This document shows, piece by piece, positions 1 to 12,010 of a DNA stretch of 64,000 nucleotides. Position numbers and translations under genes: made by a program. Position 1 is the stretch's first letter, and each line of letters starts with the position of its first letter. The stretch spans positions 14,912,331 through 14,976,330 of the forward strand of contig NC_019871.2 in the NCBI RefSeq assembly GCF_002234675.1. The letters run 5' to 3'. The stretch comes from Oryzias latipes. Its lineage: Eukaryota; Chordata; Actinopteri; Beloniformes; Adrianichthyidae. The notes below the pieces were generated by a model, which was given only the letters and a program-made list of their open reading frames with translations, was not told where the DNA came from and did no database searches.

Positions 1-916
1 TTAAACACATGCACAAGGGCTAAAACTGCTTTATGAGGAAACTGAAAGTCAAACTAATAGTTGAAAGTAGACATATTTCAGAAAACATGATGACCAACAA
101 GGTAAGCCAAAACCAAATGTAATCAAACTACCAAAAGTTGAATCAAGAACATGACACATGAATGTGATAGGTGCAGCTACTGAAAAATTTTAGCTTTATA
201 TAAAAAAAGGGGTTAAATAAATTCATGTATCACTAAATGCTAATTGTTTTTCCAAATAAAAATCAATGGACAGCAGTCATAAATGCAATGTATTGGAAAA
301 AACAGATTTCAGAGCAAAAACTTTCAAAGAGCTCTTGAAGTTTAAGTCCTAATCCTATTTTTGGCACAAATTAGTCTCTTTTTATTCTAAAAAACCTCTT
401 GCTCATTTGAACATTTTTTTATACAGCCTTGGATGGGAAACTACACGCAGTAGTGCAAAACACAGGAAGCAACAGATTTTATCTAGCTGTAAAGGTGGAA
501 GCAGTAGTGTGTGATAGAAGGTATCAGAGACGGGTAAAGAGGTAATGTAGAAGAGATTACTGAGACCAGTAATGCTGATGTGGCAGAGTAGAAGATGTTG
601 AGCTACATTTTGTGTGTTATGAAAAAAGACAGAGGATGGGCTTCGTCAAAGCGTTCGCTCGGGTTGGATGCTTTGCAAACAAAGCAGGGGTAGTTGATAG
701 ATTAATAGAAGGAGCTGCTTATAACAATTCTGAAACCATAAAGGAGATTTGATGATAAAATAAGTTATTGTGTGGTATTGAACAGGTACACATGGACATC
801 AGGGTCACCAAAAACACCAACAACAAAAACAAAAAATGATTGTGGTAACCTCTAAGGTGAATTTCCTCAAAGAAACAGTATTTACTTCAGGCATGCTCAG
901 AAACTTACTGACTTTT
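1..916. other. Intergenic, no gene seen
   Basis: AT-rich sequence with no ORF showing protein-like composition and no terminal-repeat signature that I could find. It ends at the target-site duplication of the LTR that follows. Confidence 0.6.
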
Positions 917-921
917 AGCAC

Positions 922-1671
922 TGTTACGCCCCCTTTGTGTCTAGGGGTGCTAGGGGGGGCATAACATAAAAAGTAAAGGTTTTGGCTACTGAATTTAAGT
1001 GTAACAAAAAACACCAAACGAATGTCTCCATAAAATAACACAAATTTATTTACAAATAAACAAACAATCCAACAATAACTAAAAGTGAAGCTAAAAGGCT
1101 TCAGGGTGAACCCAGGCCAAAACAACAAACAAAACCCCAACTAACTGCAACATGTAATCTTACCTGCAACAAAAGAAAAGGGAAATCAAAGACAGAACGC
1201 TAACCTCCCTAACCTAACAAAACCAGGTGAAAACATGTACTAAACAAAATGGCGGTTCACCCCTACAGCTTCACTTAAACAAAATCATAAACCAAAGGAC
1301 TAAACAGAGTGGGCACAGACAAAACTACAAACTACAAAGAACTACAAAGTGCAACACAAACTAAAACAAGTGGAGAAGACATAAACAAAATGGAGAACAA
1401 AACAAAAATGGAGAAGAGGGCCAAGCAGCAGTGGAGGCTTTTGCTGCAAGGCACCCTTCTCACCGACTGGATGTCCAAATGGTGCTTTTAAAGCTGCCTC
1501 CACCAGCTTGTCCAAATTGAGGCCACACCTTCATGCACCACACCTGCAAATAATCAGACATACAAACAAAGATCCACAAAACACAGAAGTCCCGCTCTGA
1601 TAAAGAAATAATACACAATAATACACAAAACACAGAACAAACCAAAACCAAATACGGCCACAGCCGTAACA
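922..1671 (-). mobile_element. Solo LTR, gypsy-like, 750 bp
   Basis: The segment begins TGTTACG and ends CGTAACA, a perfect 7-bp terminal inverted repeat of the TG...CA type. It is flanked by the same 5 bp, AGCAC, at 917-921 and 1672-1676, which is the integrase signature of an LTR retroelement. Read on the minus strand it has a TTTAAAA TATA-like box near 1486 and an AATAAA signal near 1050, in the expected promoter-then-polyadenylation order. No gag or pol sequence is present, so this is a solo LTR left by LTR-LTR recombination. The family is inferred from LTR style only. Short ORFs inside it on both strands are chance. Confidence 0.8.
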
Positions 1672-1676
1672 AGCAC

Positions 1677-1998
1677 TAATGTGTGTTTTGGTGTTTTAAA
1701 CATCTAATGAAGGAAATTAAGTTTAAATGTGTATTTCTGAGTATTTCTTTATTCAAATTATTTCGAATCAGAAGTAGATGAAAAAAGATCAATGTATATC
1801 TCCGTTTTCCTCAGTTTTGGCATCTGGCTCAAAACATACGACGGGATAGCTCCAACATTTCTTGCCTTTTGTTGCACCAGTAATGTTAGCTTGGAGGTGT
1901 GAGGGGCTTGAAGCTAGCGGGAGATGGATGACATGAAGTAGAGGATGGCTCACGTTACACCAACAGTCCTGTCCACAACTCAAAGGTGAATTTTTAAT
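1677..1998. other. Spacer between LTRs, no gene seen
   Basis: A short AT-rich spacer between the solo LTR and a second LTR-like block. Nothing recognisable was seen. Confidence 0.5.
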
Positions 1999-2305
1999 TG
2001 TTCCGAACTAAACCCAAGTCCACAACACGCACAGCTGGACGGATCGCAACAAAGAAACCAACCATAAGGATAAAAGAGGTTTACAAGTTTATTAATTTGA
2101 CTAGAGAACTGTAGCCCTCCTCTCTCACATCATATCTTCTTCCGCTTTTATCCACAACAACGTTTCCTGACGCTCAGCTGTCCGGGTAATTTCCATTCAA
2201 TCAGCTGATCCACTATTCCACTCCTCAGCTGTTTGAGTTGCTGAAAGAGAAGACAAACAGAAAAAACAAACAGTAGGAAATGGAAAGAACTGGAAGGTTG
2301 TAACA
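1999..2305 (-). mobile_element. Probable degraded solo LTR, 307 bp
   Basis: The block starts TGTTCCG and ends TGTAACA. Its flanks are TTAAT on the left (1994-1998) and CTAAT on the right (2306-2310), so four of five bases agree as a possible target duplication. On the minus strand a GATAAAAG box is followed by an AATAAA signal about 80 bp later, as in an LTR. Terminal repeats and target duplication are imperfect, so this call is tentative. Confidence 0.35.
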
Positions 2306-2983
2306 CTAATGAACTAAGAAACTACTGTGTGTCCTAGACAATGTTTTTTTGATTTGGGCTAAAAACTGCATAATCTTGATTAAAAGACTACTGGGAAGGT
2401 TTTGTAAAAGATCGGAGTGGGACTTTAGTTGGCGGCAGTGACTCAAGCTGGTAGGCCAATGATCAAAGGGTCAGTGATCAATAATTTCTTCCCAGAATTC
2501 TTTAATGGGTGTGCAGTCCCAAGTTGCGTGTATGTATGTATGTGTCAGGGATATTTTGAGAGCAAAATGGGCATATCTCTGATTCAAATCCCATTCTTGA
2601 CTTAGATACGTTTTTCTATGTGGACAGCTTCAGTTGAAAAGTGTCATGGTCACAGAGAAGTGACAAAGGTTCCTAAACACAGTTTTTGTTTTTTCTGTTG
2701 AGGTTAGAAGGTGCTGATGGGTTAAATTATGTGTACTGGTAAGGGGACATTTCCAGCCTGTTTTATGATTGAAAGATTTAACATGAATGTTTTGTTGTTG
2801 AGAAATACTCTAAAGTTGAATAAAGACTTTGATTGTGCACAGAGAAACAATATTTCTAACATTTAGTCTGAGAAAAATATTTGCTTTCAGAACATTACAA
2901 ATCCCTACCCAGTCTTAAATAAATACTTGTTTTTAGTCTTCATACAACATGATCACCCATTCTGATAGCATTTCCTCCCTCAG
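2306..2983. other. Intergenic, no gene seen
   Basis: Contains a short TATG run near 2524 and no supportable gene. It would be intronic if the exon at 2984 is real. Confidence 0.5.
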
Positions 2984-3174
2984 TTGTTGGTTTCAGAACC
3001 ACTGACTAAAAGCTTACTCCATGGTAGATTTGCTGCTGCTGCACTTAGGCATAATGCATCTTTAAAGAGATTCTATCAACTGTGTGAAACAATTTACAAA
3101 ATTGCACAAAGTAGTAGCCCAGCAGTAGGTTTTTCAGACAGAAGCAAAAAGGAACTAATTGCTGGAACTATCGT
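2984..3174 (+). CDS. Candidate internal coding exon, gene unknown
   Basis: A 191-bp block is open across its full length and bounded by excellent splice signals: a pyrimidine-rich tract ending CCTCCCTCAG at 2983 and a consensus GTAAGT donor at 3175-3180. The encoded stretch (about 63 residues, no ATG needed) has an ordinary, non-repetitive composition, with an amphipathic-looking centre around SLKRFYQLCETIYKIAQ, unlike the AT-driven chance ORFs nearby. I do not recognise the protein and found no neighbouring exon that clearly joins to it. It could be an internal exon of a gene with long introns, a relic of a dead gene, or chance. Confidence 0.35.
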
Positions 3175-3180
3175 GTAAGT

Positions 3181-4254
3181 TTAAATAATAATGTCTTATC
3201 AATAGAAAATATCAGAGTGTTCTGTATGAAACCTCCAGACACAACCAAAGTTGGTATGTCTTATCAGTTTACACATGCAGTTTTTTAAAAAAAAGCAAAA
3301 AACCTTCTCGGTTGTACTTGGCAGCTTTCAGGCATGAATGATGTGAAATTTGAGTTTCCTGAACTAAAATATCTCAATTTTTAGATATTAATAAAGATCA
3401 AACCAATTAAACATAATTTCAAACCCAAGATAATAAAAATAAAAATATTCAGAATTCTCTATTTGAACAATAACTTTTAAATTATTTCGACTTCGGAGCA
3501 AAACATTTAAATTTAGACAGAATGAACACAGTTAGTGTCGAGACGTCAATGGAAATATGCAGATTTGAGAAATCTCATAGATCCCCAAATGTGTAAAGTA
3601 TTTGCGTCTAGCAATTGAAGGCATCAAAAATATAATAAAACAAAATTCCTCCAATTTCTTTGCCTAAAAGTTAAGAAGATATACTAGAGATTACTAACAG
3701 AAAAAATGAAATGCTCAAACAACCACAAGAGATGTTTCCTGCTGACAAAACCTGCAACATCTAAAGCATGTTACAAATGAAACTGTGCTGTTTTATCTGG
3801 TGCAATGATTGCAGAACCTACATATTTGTTTAATGGTAATGCACCAACTAATTGCATGTGTGTTAACTTTAACACTTGACACATTTTTTAAGTTGGAAAA
3901 GAGCTTCTGAATAATATTATTGTATTCCTTTTTTACCTATTCCAAGTCTTATAAAATCATTATGTGTTTAACAAACTACCATTTAATTTGTGGCATCATT
4001 TAAGTGTGGCACTAACTAAAAGGTCAAAGGTGAAACGATGCTGTGAGACTATAAATAAAGATTTTGAACAACCGTACCCTTTGAAATCTGACGTAAGCAA
4101 ATAGTCTCAGAACCCAAAAAGATCATTTCACTGGGACCCTGAGCCACTCATCCACTGCCCTAAAGGGAAAGTAAAGCATACAAAAGGAATCCTAACTAAG
4201 GAGCATCAGTCCTCACATTTAGATATAGCTGAAATAGATGTTGGTTCCACAGTT
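3181..4254. other. Intergenic or intronic, no gene seen
   Basis: AT-rich sequence with only short broken ORFs and no splice-bounded open segment. Confidence 0.5.
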
Positions 4255-4464
4255 TTTGCTTTGTTACTCTTGTTCCATTTCTATTTGAATAAATTACTTG
4301 AAACAGGCAGAAAGCATTCATATGCTGATGATGCAACAGTTTATGCACAAGATGATGCTTTGATCAGGCTGTCGAGCTCTAGCAGAGCATATTCTTTTGT
4401 CTTCACCTCTCTGTTTAAAAATTGTCCTGAATTTATGGAAAAAAAGAGGCATAAAGGCTTGTAA
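4255..4464 (+). pseudogene. LINE reverse-transcriptase fossil around the YADD motif
   Basis: The translation contains LLLFHFYLNKLL followed by SYADDATVY. This resembles the segment of non-LTR reverse transcriptases from the fingers/palm LLF-IYLN motif to the catalytic YADD box, but the usual spacing is shortened. Only about 60 residues are recognisable and the rest of the element is not visible, so this is an old fragment of unassigned clade. Confidence 0.4.
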
Positions 4465-5640
4465 TAAATGACCCTTTGACCATAATTATAAGCCGTTGAA
4501 CATTAGGTCACACATACATATGCAAGTGCATTTATTCTTAACACAAAAATATACATTTAGAAAGTTCTGTGTTGAAGCTAAAAATGTGTCTAAATGAACG
4601 AGCTTGTAAATTTCATGTGAAAACTTGTAAAACAGAATGGGAAAACTTGTGCACCAAAAATCTGCATCTGTGTGTAAACAATTTCTGCTGTGAACTGACA
4701 AATTCCCTTTTGTTTGCGTTCATTTAGAGTTACAACGTCAAATCTGTCATTACAACTGCTCACATGTGCTTCTGTATGTGCGTGAATCTGCTGGCGCAAA
4801 TCACAAGTGCGCTACAACTGCGCTCTGACTTCTGACACATTCCTTGCGAAAAACTTCAGAAGTCAAAACTTATCTGTGTCCGATAATGGAATTAGGGAGG
4901 AAGGAGGGTTAGAGGAGGGGTGAGTCAACCAATCAGAGTGCAGCACTCAGACGACTTGGTAAAGTTAGAAAGATCTTCACAGATTCCTGCTTCAATAACT
5001 CTTTTGATAAACATTCAAATGTGACAGCAGGTATCTCAATCCTTTTGTATTAACACAGAGAGTGGACACAAATGCATTTCTAAAGAAAAAAGATAGTTTT
5101 TTCCTGCCTTTTAATGACACTGTAGACACTACAGCAGCGAGACGGAGGCCAAGGGACTGTCAAAGTGCAAACGACGCTGAAGTTGGCTTCCGATTCACAG
5201 CTTCCGATTCGCGAGGGCACTAAAAGAACATTCAGCTGCATTTTTCGCACTACGATCACCTGTTCAAAAACCACAGGACCTAAACTGCTTAAACCTGGAT
5301 TAAACTATAATTTAGATAGTAAAGAACACAATAAACACAGTTTCTGATTTGTATCGCATTTTACACACTGAGTCCACCTCAGCCCAGGTCCCGTTCAAAA
5401 ACCGCTGGACCTGGACTGCTCAAATGTTTTACTTGTAACTAATTCAACAAATTAAACAAAATATTTCTCCCAATTAACAGCAATTTCACAAGAAAAACAC
5501 ACAAAAAAAGAAAACATTTTGATTTTAAAACAGGCCTGTTAAAGCAAGCCAAAACAATAGGTGGGTGCACTGGACTTCCTGGGTTTAAGAAGTGCTCCTA
5601 AGGAACCAGGAAGTAAACAAAAACACTAGAAACAACAAAA
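4465..5640. other. Intergenic, short diverged direct repeats only
   Basis: No gene seen. Two related segments of about 36 bp at 5260-5295 and 5391-5426 share GTTCAAAAACC followed by GGACCT and an ACTGCT box, suggesting an old local duplication. Confidence 0.4.
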
Positions 5641-6590
5641 ATTAAGTGACAAAAACAAATTGGTCAGAACTTCACAGCTGAGCAGATTGTACACCCACTA
5701 ATGCTGTCAAAAACTTTGTTTAACTCTGACATAGTGACAGACTTGTGCTCTGTAACACCGGTCTTGGTCTTCTTGAGTTGACAGCTCACCTGATCCGATG
5801 TGAGGCAGAGGTTGAGTCGAGCTGAGTTGGGGGAAGAAGCTGGTGAAAGCACTGGCAGCAATGGTACAGCAGTAAAGGAAGAGGGCTGATGTTTCATTGG
5901 GCATGTGTGGGCTAACTACTGATTCAGAGTCAGATCTGTTAAAAACAGTTTCAAGTTGTTTGCCCACATCTGGTCAGCAGAGTCCGTTGTTCCCCTCTGG
6001 TCGTCAAACGGCTAGAGATTTTCTTTCTGTATCTCCAGACTTCTGGGACATTGCTCTCCTGAAGCTGTTTCTCCATCTTCATCCTGAAACGCGTTTGTAT
6101 TTTTGGGTTTTAAATTTAAGATTGTTTGCACCCTTCTAAACTACTCTCTGTAAATGGATCTGAAGGCTCTTTTCTTTTCATTTAGCAGGACCTTCAGTTC
6201 TGTTGTAACCTGTGGCTTGTTTTTGAAGAAGTCCCAAGTACCAATTTCTCGATTGGTACAGAGTTCTCCCCACAGAAGTTGATGTAATCTTTTATGCACT
6301 GGTTGATGGCATCAATGTCTTCTTCACCAATACACTCTAACAGTCTTTCAGAGCATCACTGCACTTATCAGACCACAGCCTGACCACCCTAGAGGTGGGG
6401 GTGTTCCCTTCACCAAGGGGGTGTATGCATGGTGAAAATGACAGCTTGTTTTCAGAATTGCCCAGCAGTGATAAGGGTGACAAGCTGTAAGCCACTACGA
6501 TGTTCCTCCTTTTACTGTGGGGGATACATTCCATAAATAACCAGCAATCGGGTGACATCTGTAAAGTAGGATTACAGATGTTTTAGGCAG
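5641..6590 (-). pseudogene. LINE ORF2 fossil (pre-RT region), multiple frameshifts
   Basis: On the minus strand the three frames together give a decayed polyprotein resembling the linker between endonuclease and reverse transcriptase of fish CR1/Rex-group LINEs. Recognisable pieces are a block reading INQCIKDYINFCGENSVP, a lysine/arginine-rich ELKVLLNEKKRAF-like piece from another frame, and a downstream LTSDQV segment. Stops and frame changes are frequent and no catalytic RT motif remains. Clade assignment is by motif memory only. Confidence 0.45.
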
Positions 6591-8455
6591 TAAAACTCCT
6601 CAATACACACTTTATACACTTATCTCAGACAGACGTGAACATTTTCACACTTTTCTCTCTTTTTCAAACTCAAAGTTCAAACCTTCATAGAAAAAAAAGC
6701 CCAGTATTATAGATTGAAAACAAAGATCTGATCGTGATGAATATGTAACTTTTTCAAGCTGTCAGAATCCCTGTACAGAAGAAAAAGCATGGTAGAGATT
6801 GATTGACTAGATCAACAGCCAATCAGGCTGCAGAACACAATGCGCTGTTAAAAACAAAATCATGCAAAATTGTGCTGAAAAACATTTGCAAAAAATGAAC
6901 AGGGAACGAACGAATGAACGACTCCACACAACTCACTGACTTAGATAATTATAAATGCAAACATGTAAATAAGCTTAATGGAAAAGAAAAATGTTGTCAC
7001 GTGTTTGTTTAGCCCTTTAGGACTCTTTATCATTCACACTTTGTGTGTGTGTCTGTGTGTTTTATAAGTTTAAATCAGTGATTTAGGCTGGTCATGACCT
7101 CTGTCTCAGCTACAATCCCCAGCAGACATTGTTAGCAATGAGTGACTGCATATGAAACTGTTCTGTTCACAGTTTTTTTTGTTTTGTTTTTTTGCAGGAT
7201 GTCCACAAAATGTGTGAGTCAGACTTCAGAAAACAACTTAGCAGCTTTGGTATAATTAACTTCCCAAACTAATCTCACTTACTTACGGATGTCTCACTTC
7301 TTCTTTCATCATTTAGGCCCATAGGAAAGCTTTTCAGCAGTAAAGAAAAAAATTATCTTGGAACTTGAAAAAACTCCTGTTACACAATTCATTTAAAAAC
7401 AGACATTGATGTTTCACATTTTTTGAATTTGTTTTGCCATATTGGTTTATGAGCGCTTCTTAAAAGTAAATGAACAGCTCGACAGTAAGTTCAAAACACT
7501 AAACCAGTTCAGTCCTGAGGTATATTCAAAGCTCTTCTTATGAGCAACATATTTCTAAATGTTGGTTTATAATTAGGCAAATAGCTTAGGGCTAAGGTGT
7601 ACATCAGGTGTTGTAGAGTTGGTGAGGACATTCAAATAGCACATATCTGTCTTGTCAAGTGACGCACACAAGAATGTTGCATAAGATGCTAAATATAATG
7701 GACACCCTCTGTGCAGCGCACTGTAAAAGCTGAAAAGTGTGGCCGGCACAAAAGGTCATCTCTGCTCTCAGTCATGACATTATATGACAACTGTTTATGA
7801 CAGAGTTTGTCTAGGTTAACTTTTTCTTTTTTTTAGCTTGTACACTTGGTAAAATTTGAATTTTTTTTGAAAGTCTTTTGATGTATCAAATGAATGCTTT
7901 TTTTTTGTTGCTTATACATGATTTCAGTTACAACACGGAAATCATCTTCAACACTTGAAACTGCATGAGAGACCCAAAGGTTTATGAAAAGACTGCATAG
8001 CAGGGTACCAAAATGACAGTTACTGTCACCTCCCTGCTTTGTGTCTCTGTACGTACACCTTGACACTGCCTTTCAAGCAAGAGACCAAGTACTAAATGAG
8101 TTCAGCTTTTCAGAGGTTCAAATGCATGTGTGGTCAACAACAAGGCAGTTGCATGCTTTCCTTTTTTAGAATGCGTTTCCGTACATTGAACACTGAAAAG
8201 GGGGGGCTGACTTGCAGTACTATTGTAACTGTGAACAGTTATAAAATTTAACTTTCGGCATACATAGATTTTTTTGCATTTTTTTTCTGCAGTTTTTTTC
8301 TCTTTTTCTTGGTTGTGAAATTGAAATAAATCAAAAACAAGCATTTTTGTGGAAACAAAACTAAATCAGGCTTATTGTTCTTTAGAAATGTTTGACATCA
8401 AAATAAATAACTAAAAAAAACAACAACCTTGAACTGAGAATGCAAATACATCTTT
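6591..8455. other. Intergenic, no gene seen
   Basis: AT-rich sequence with a short TG-rich run near 7040. ORFs on both strands are short and T/A-driven. No exon or element could be supported. Confidence 0.5.
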
Positions 8456-8461
8456 TTTTGG

Positions 8462-8494
8462 TTTTACCAAATCAAGGTAAATGATTTGGTAAAA
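8462..8494. repeat. Perfect 13-bp inverted repeat with 7-nt loop
   Basis: TTTTACCAAATCA at 8462-8474 is answered by its exact complement at 8482-8494. The motif AATCAAGGTAAAT also occurs twice as a direct repeat (8470-8482 and 8493-8505) overlapping the stem. Confidence 0.8.
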
Positions 8495-8752
8495 TCAAGG
8501 TAAATACCAAACAGAATATTATGAAAACATTTACGTGTACTGTATAACCATTATCAAAAGCCCCTAATGTTATTTATATTTAGAATTAAATCTGTTGATC
8601 AGAGAGATCAGTTACTGTAAACTGTTTTTAGTCTGTAAATGCTGTAGATTCTAATGTCTTAAGTTTCTTTTTACTGTCCAGTCAAAATAAGAAAAGGAAA
8701 GAGAAAGGGCGGGAGAAAGAGAAAATTCCTTGGTGTTCCTCTCCCTCTTTTT

Positions 8753-8792
8753 TTCTGTTGGACTGAAGGTGCATACCTTCAGTCCAACAGAA
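8753..8792. repeat. Perfect 18-bp inverted repeat with 4-nt loop
   Basis: TTCTGTTGGACTGAAGGT at 8753-8770 is followed by the loop GCAT and then the exact reverse complement at 8775-8792. It sits next to a CT-rich run. The stem is too short and the loop too tight for a typical microRNA precursor. Confidence 0.85.
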
Positions 8793-9178
8793 TAAGAGTG
8801 CATACTCTCGCTCCATTCTTTCCCACATGTGTGTTTACCTTTCTCAGACTGGTTGCAGACTTTTTTTACAGACTCATTTCATAAACAAAATGAGCCTTGG
8901 AAACTGCTATGAGTGTATGTTTGTGGCTGATCTGACAGACACAGGGAACAAGGTTCATGCCTCAGCCCTCAGAGATCTCAGCTTGTGAGGTAACTTTATC
9001 TCCCCTCCTCACTTGTTGTGCTTTTGTTTTGCTGTGTGATAAACCACACTGCTTAAGTCATGGATTTGATTTGATTTCAGAAATGGTTTCACTCCCACAC
9101 GTAAACAAGTAAAACTTGGAAGTTCCAATGACACGACCACTCAACCACAGCTAGTTTTTCTATTGCAAGGTTTTGCCA

Positions 9179-9608
9179 TTTCCCAGAAGCACTAACATGC
9201 TGGCCTAAATTACTGATGTGGTAACTCCCTCTCGTTTGCACTTCCTGTTATGCACATGTGCAAGACGAAACCACCTCCCACTGTACACGTCTACCCCATT
9301 TAACTATTTCTCTCATCCCTCGGCACAGTTCCTACTGACAGTACAGCAGTGTCAGCAGCTGAGTAGAAGTCGATCTATCAGACAGACAGGGAGAAAAAAA
9401 TAATCAAGCAATTAAGACTGCAGCTACTCAACTGGATGATAATTACCAGACTGGATTTCAGCAGGGAGGATCATTTGAAATCATTTTGGTTTGGCTTAAA
9501 GTTAGTTCTACTATAGGTTTTCTTTTCCTTGCTGCACCGTTTTTTCAAGTCTGGACTGTACCTGAAGTGGCTGTGGAATGTATATGAAGCTCTTGTAAAG
9601 AAAAGCAG
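9179..9608 (+). promoter_or_regulatory. Possible promoter and non-coding first exon of the GPR132-like gene
   Basis: A consensus donor CAG|GTAAGA lies at 9606-9614 and could end a 5' untranslated exon joining the acceptor at 11947. Upstream are a STAT-like TTCCCAGAA (9179-9187) and an ETS/PU.1-like ACTTCCTGTT (about 9240-9249), which would suit a leukocyte receptor. All of this is inference from short motifs; no TATA box is evident. Confidence 0.22.
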
Positions 9609-11394
9609 GTAAGACTAGTTTAGAGTAAGTTAAAGTAAAAACAAAGTTAATGTCAATTAAAAGATCAAACATTTAAGACGTCTTTTATTCACACTGTTGA
9701 GTTGAATTTGAGTTTTCATGACATCCTTAATTAACTGGGAGGAGTTAATGATAAGTTATTCTAACTTTATGGGCAACAGTACCTTCAGTTGTGTAGTTTT
9801 GAATGGTTTCCTGCTGGAGCTAAATGTTTAGAGAAAAAGTTGACTTTTGTTTTAGGGAGGTGGGCCAGAGAATGATAAATTAAGCATTAAATCATTCTGT
9901 GCACACTTTGGTATGCAGCACATTCCAATCTCTCGAGAAAATCGAGAAGCTTGGCCTCTTTAAAGACTTCCAGATGAACAGACAGCAGGATAGTTTGTTG
10001 TTTTTTGTATGTAGAGACATACATTAGAGTATTATGATATGTCCTGTTTTAGGATGGATTGTGAATTGAAGTGTTATGTGCTATTGATTAAAATAATGAA
10101 GAACAGTTTGTTGGATATGGCAAAAAGCATGTGGATACAAGTTCCCTGCAAGCAGATGTATTACTATTAATACCAGGGAATTACCAACCAGCAGTTAGTC
10201 ATAACATGCAGACTGATTACAACAGTCTGCAAGGGGCTTTGGAAAAAAGGTGCGGCTTTCGCTAAAAATGTCCAACTTTGCTACCTCTTTAGTTTTTAGC
10301 GATACCTTTAAGCTATGTTAAATCAAAATTAATATAACCCCAATCTACGCATACTCACCACACTCATGGCTTCATGGATGCATTGCTCTGTTGTTTTCAT
10401 TCGCTGAAGACAGTCCGTCTCTAAATGGAATGTCTGTATCAAATTTTCCTGATGTTAATTTAATTAGATCCTTCATGAGACTACAACAGAGGCCAGGAAA
10501 GATGAAGAGATGGAGCGCAATATGAACAAAAATCGAAGAACGTCAGAGATACAGTACGCAGCCTAACAATCTGCCATCACCACATATACATGAGGCGTGA
10601 ATGAATAATGGACACAATGTAAGCGATTTGAGCGTCTGGAAAAGCGCAGATAAATCAAATCCATTAGTATTATTAATTGAACACAAAAGAAGAAAAAAAA
10701 TACTTCTGTGTTTCGATGAAAAAGGGTGAATCGATTTACAAGACATCCAGAAAATCTAGAATAAGGACTTTTATTTGCTGTATTCTATTGACATTCAGAA
10801 CATTTTGCAGCCTGTCTAGTCCAACTTTGTTTTTTAAAAATACCAGAGGCCCAAAACGCTGTATGGAAAAAAAGTCAATAAAAATTGTTTGGACCTTCAA
10901 TAAAACAACAATAACATCTCAATAATATTGTATATCTGCTACACCGCAGACATCATGTGCCAGGACACGATGAAAACCACCATCGTTTTCGGTTCCAAAG
11001 GAGGCAACATCTGTTCATTCAAGAAATCCAGAAGAAGGAATTTAATAAAGTAGAATGAGAGTGCATTCATTTTCTTTAAGAAAAAAAAGGTGATACACTT
11101 GTTTTAACCTAAGTATTTAAAAACATTTGCAGTAGCTGGATGTATTTCTAGACTCTGGAAAAGCAGAAGCAGGGATGAAAATTTAGAGCAGTATAGTTTA
11201 AAAGAGAATATTTTCAACAGGTAAAGTTGCCTTCTATCCTCAAACCATCAGGAAGTCAAGGTTCATTGAAGCACATCATAAGATGAAGCATATGAAGGGT
11301 TCAGGATGCCATGAATTTAAATTTGCATCGACAACAGTCACAACGACAGTATCCAGTGTATATAGGGTTTATTTGCCTGTGTTTTTTTTAAATG
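9609..11394. other. Probable intron or intergenic, no gene seen
   Basis: No coding segment supported. If the upstream donor is used, this is the single intron of the GPR132-like gene. Confidence 0.45.
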
Positions 11395-11475
11395 TATTCG
11401 GGGGTCACAGTAACTGGATAGGAACCAGCAACCCTGTGACCCCAAAAGGGATTTAGTGGGTTCTGAAGATGAATA
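11395..11475 (+). mobile_element. Remnant of a LINE/SINE 3' tail
   Basis: Contains the tail motif seen widely in fish retroposons: a GGATAGGAACCAGC segment followed by CCCTGTGACCCC, AAAAGGGAT and a GGGTTCTGAAGATGAATAA end. Only about 80 bp survive. A related, more diverged remnant is at 33411-33545. Confidence 0.5.
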
Positions 11476-11947
11476 AATGCTTACCAAATTGTAGTATTTA
11501 TTTTTTTAACTAGTGAATGTTTAAAATATCTATATGTAGACATCTTTCAAAACACTATTGGTAGACGTCTAATAGAGTAAACTAGAGTTGTCTGAGATGT
11601 CCAGTATACATCTACAACATATGGTAATTGGTCATCTAATAAACAACTTGTGTGGGGTGGTAAGATGTTCAAAAAAGTAAATTAGTTTATTTATAATGGA
11701 TGAGTTTACGAAAGAGATTGTCTAAAAGCACTGCAGGACAAAAACATTAAACCCAGCTTTGTTAATTACAAATGCTATTATCTAACTCCTTCCAAACATT
11801 GTATTTTTAGTCAGTCTGGATTGCTTTTAAATTTATGATTAGGTTAAAGCCCAGTTGGTTTATGTCAAACATTTTTCTTCAATTTAAAACTGCAATTACT
11901 TGTAATGTCCCAAAAAATTCATGCTTTTTAATTTTTTTCCCCCACAG

Positions 11948-12010
11948 TTTAAATTGCTTCCAGGACTGTGACAGAGAACGGAAGAGATTGTGAATCACAC
12001 AGTCAAACAA
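11948..12010 (+). other. 5' UTR part of the coding exon of the GPR132-like gene
   Basis: A strong polypyrimidine tract ending CCCCCACAG at 11947 marks a splice acceptor. The 63 bases before the ATG contain an in-frame TGA at 11969, so translation cannot start in an upstream exon in this frame. Confidence 0.55.

Noticed and set aside
8753..8792. microRNA precursor
   Set aside because: An 18-bp stem with a 4-nt loop is too short for Drosha/Dicer processing.
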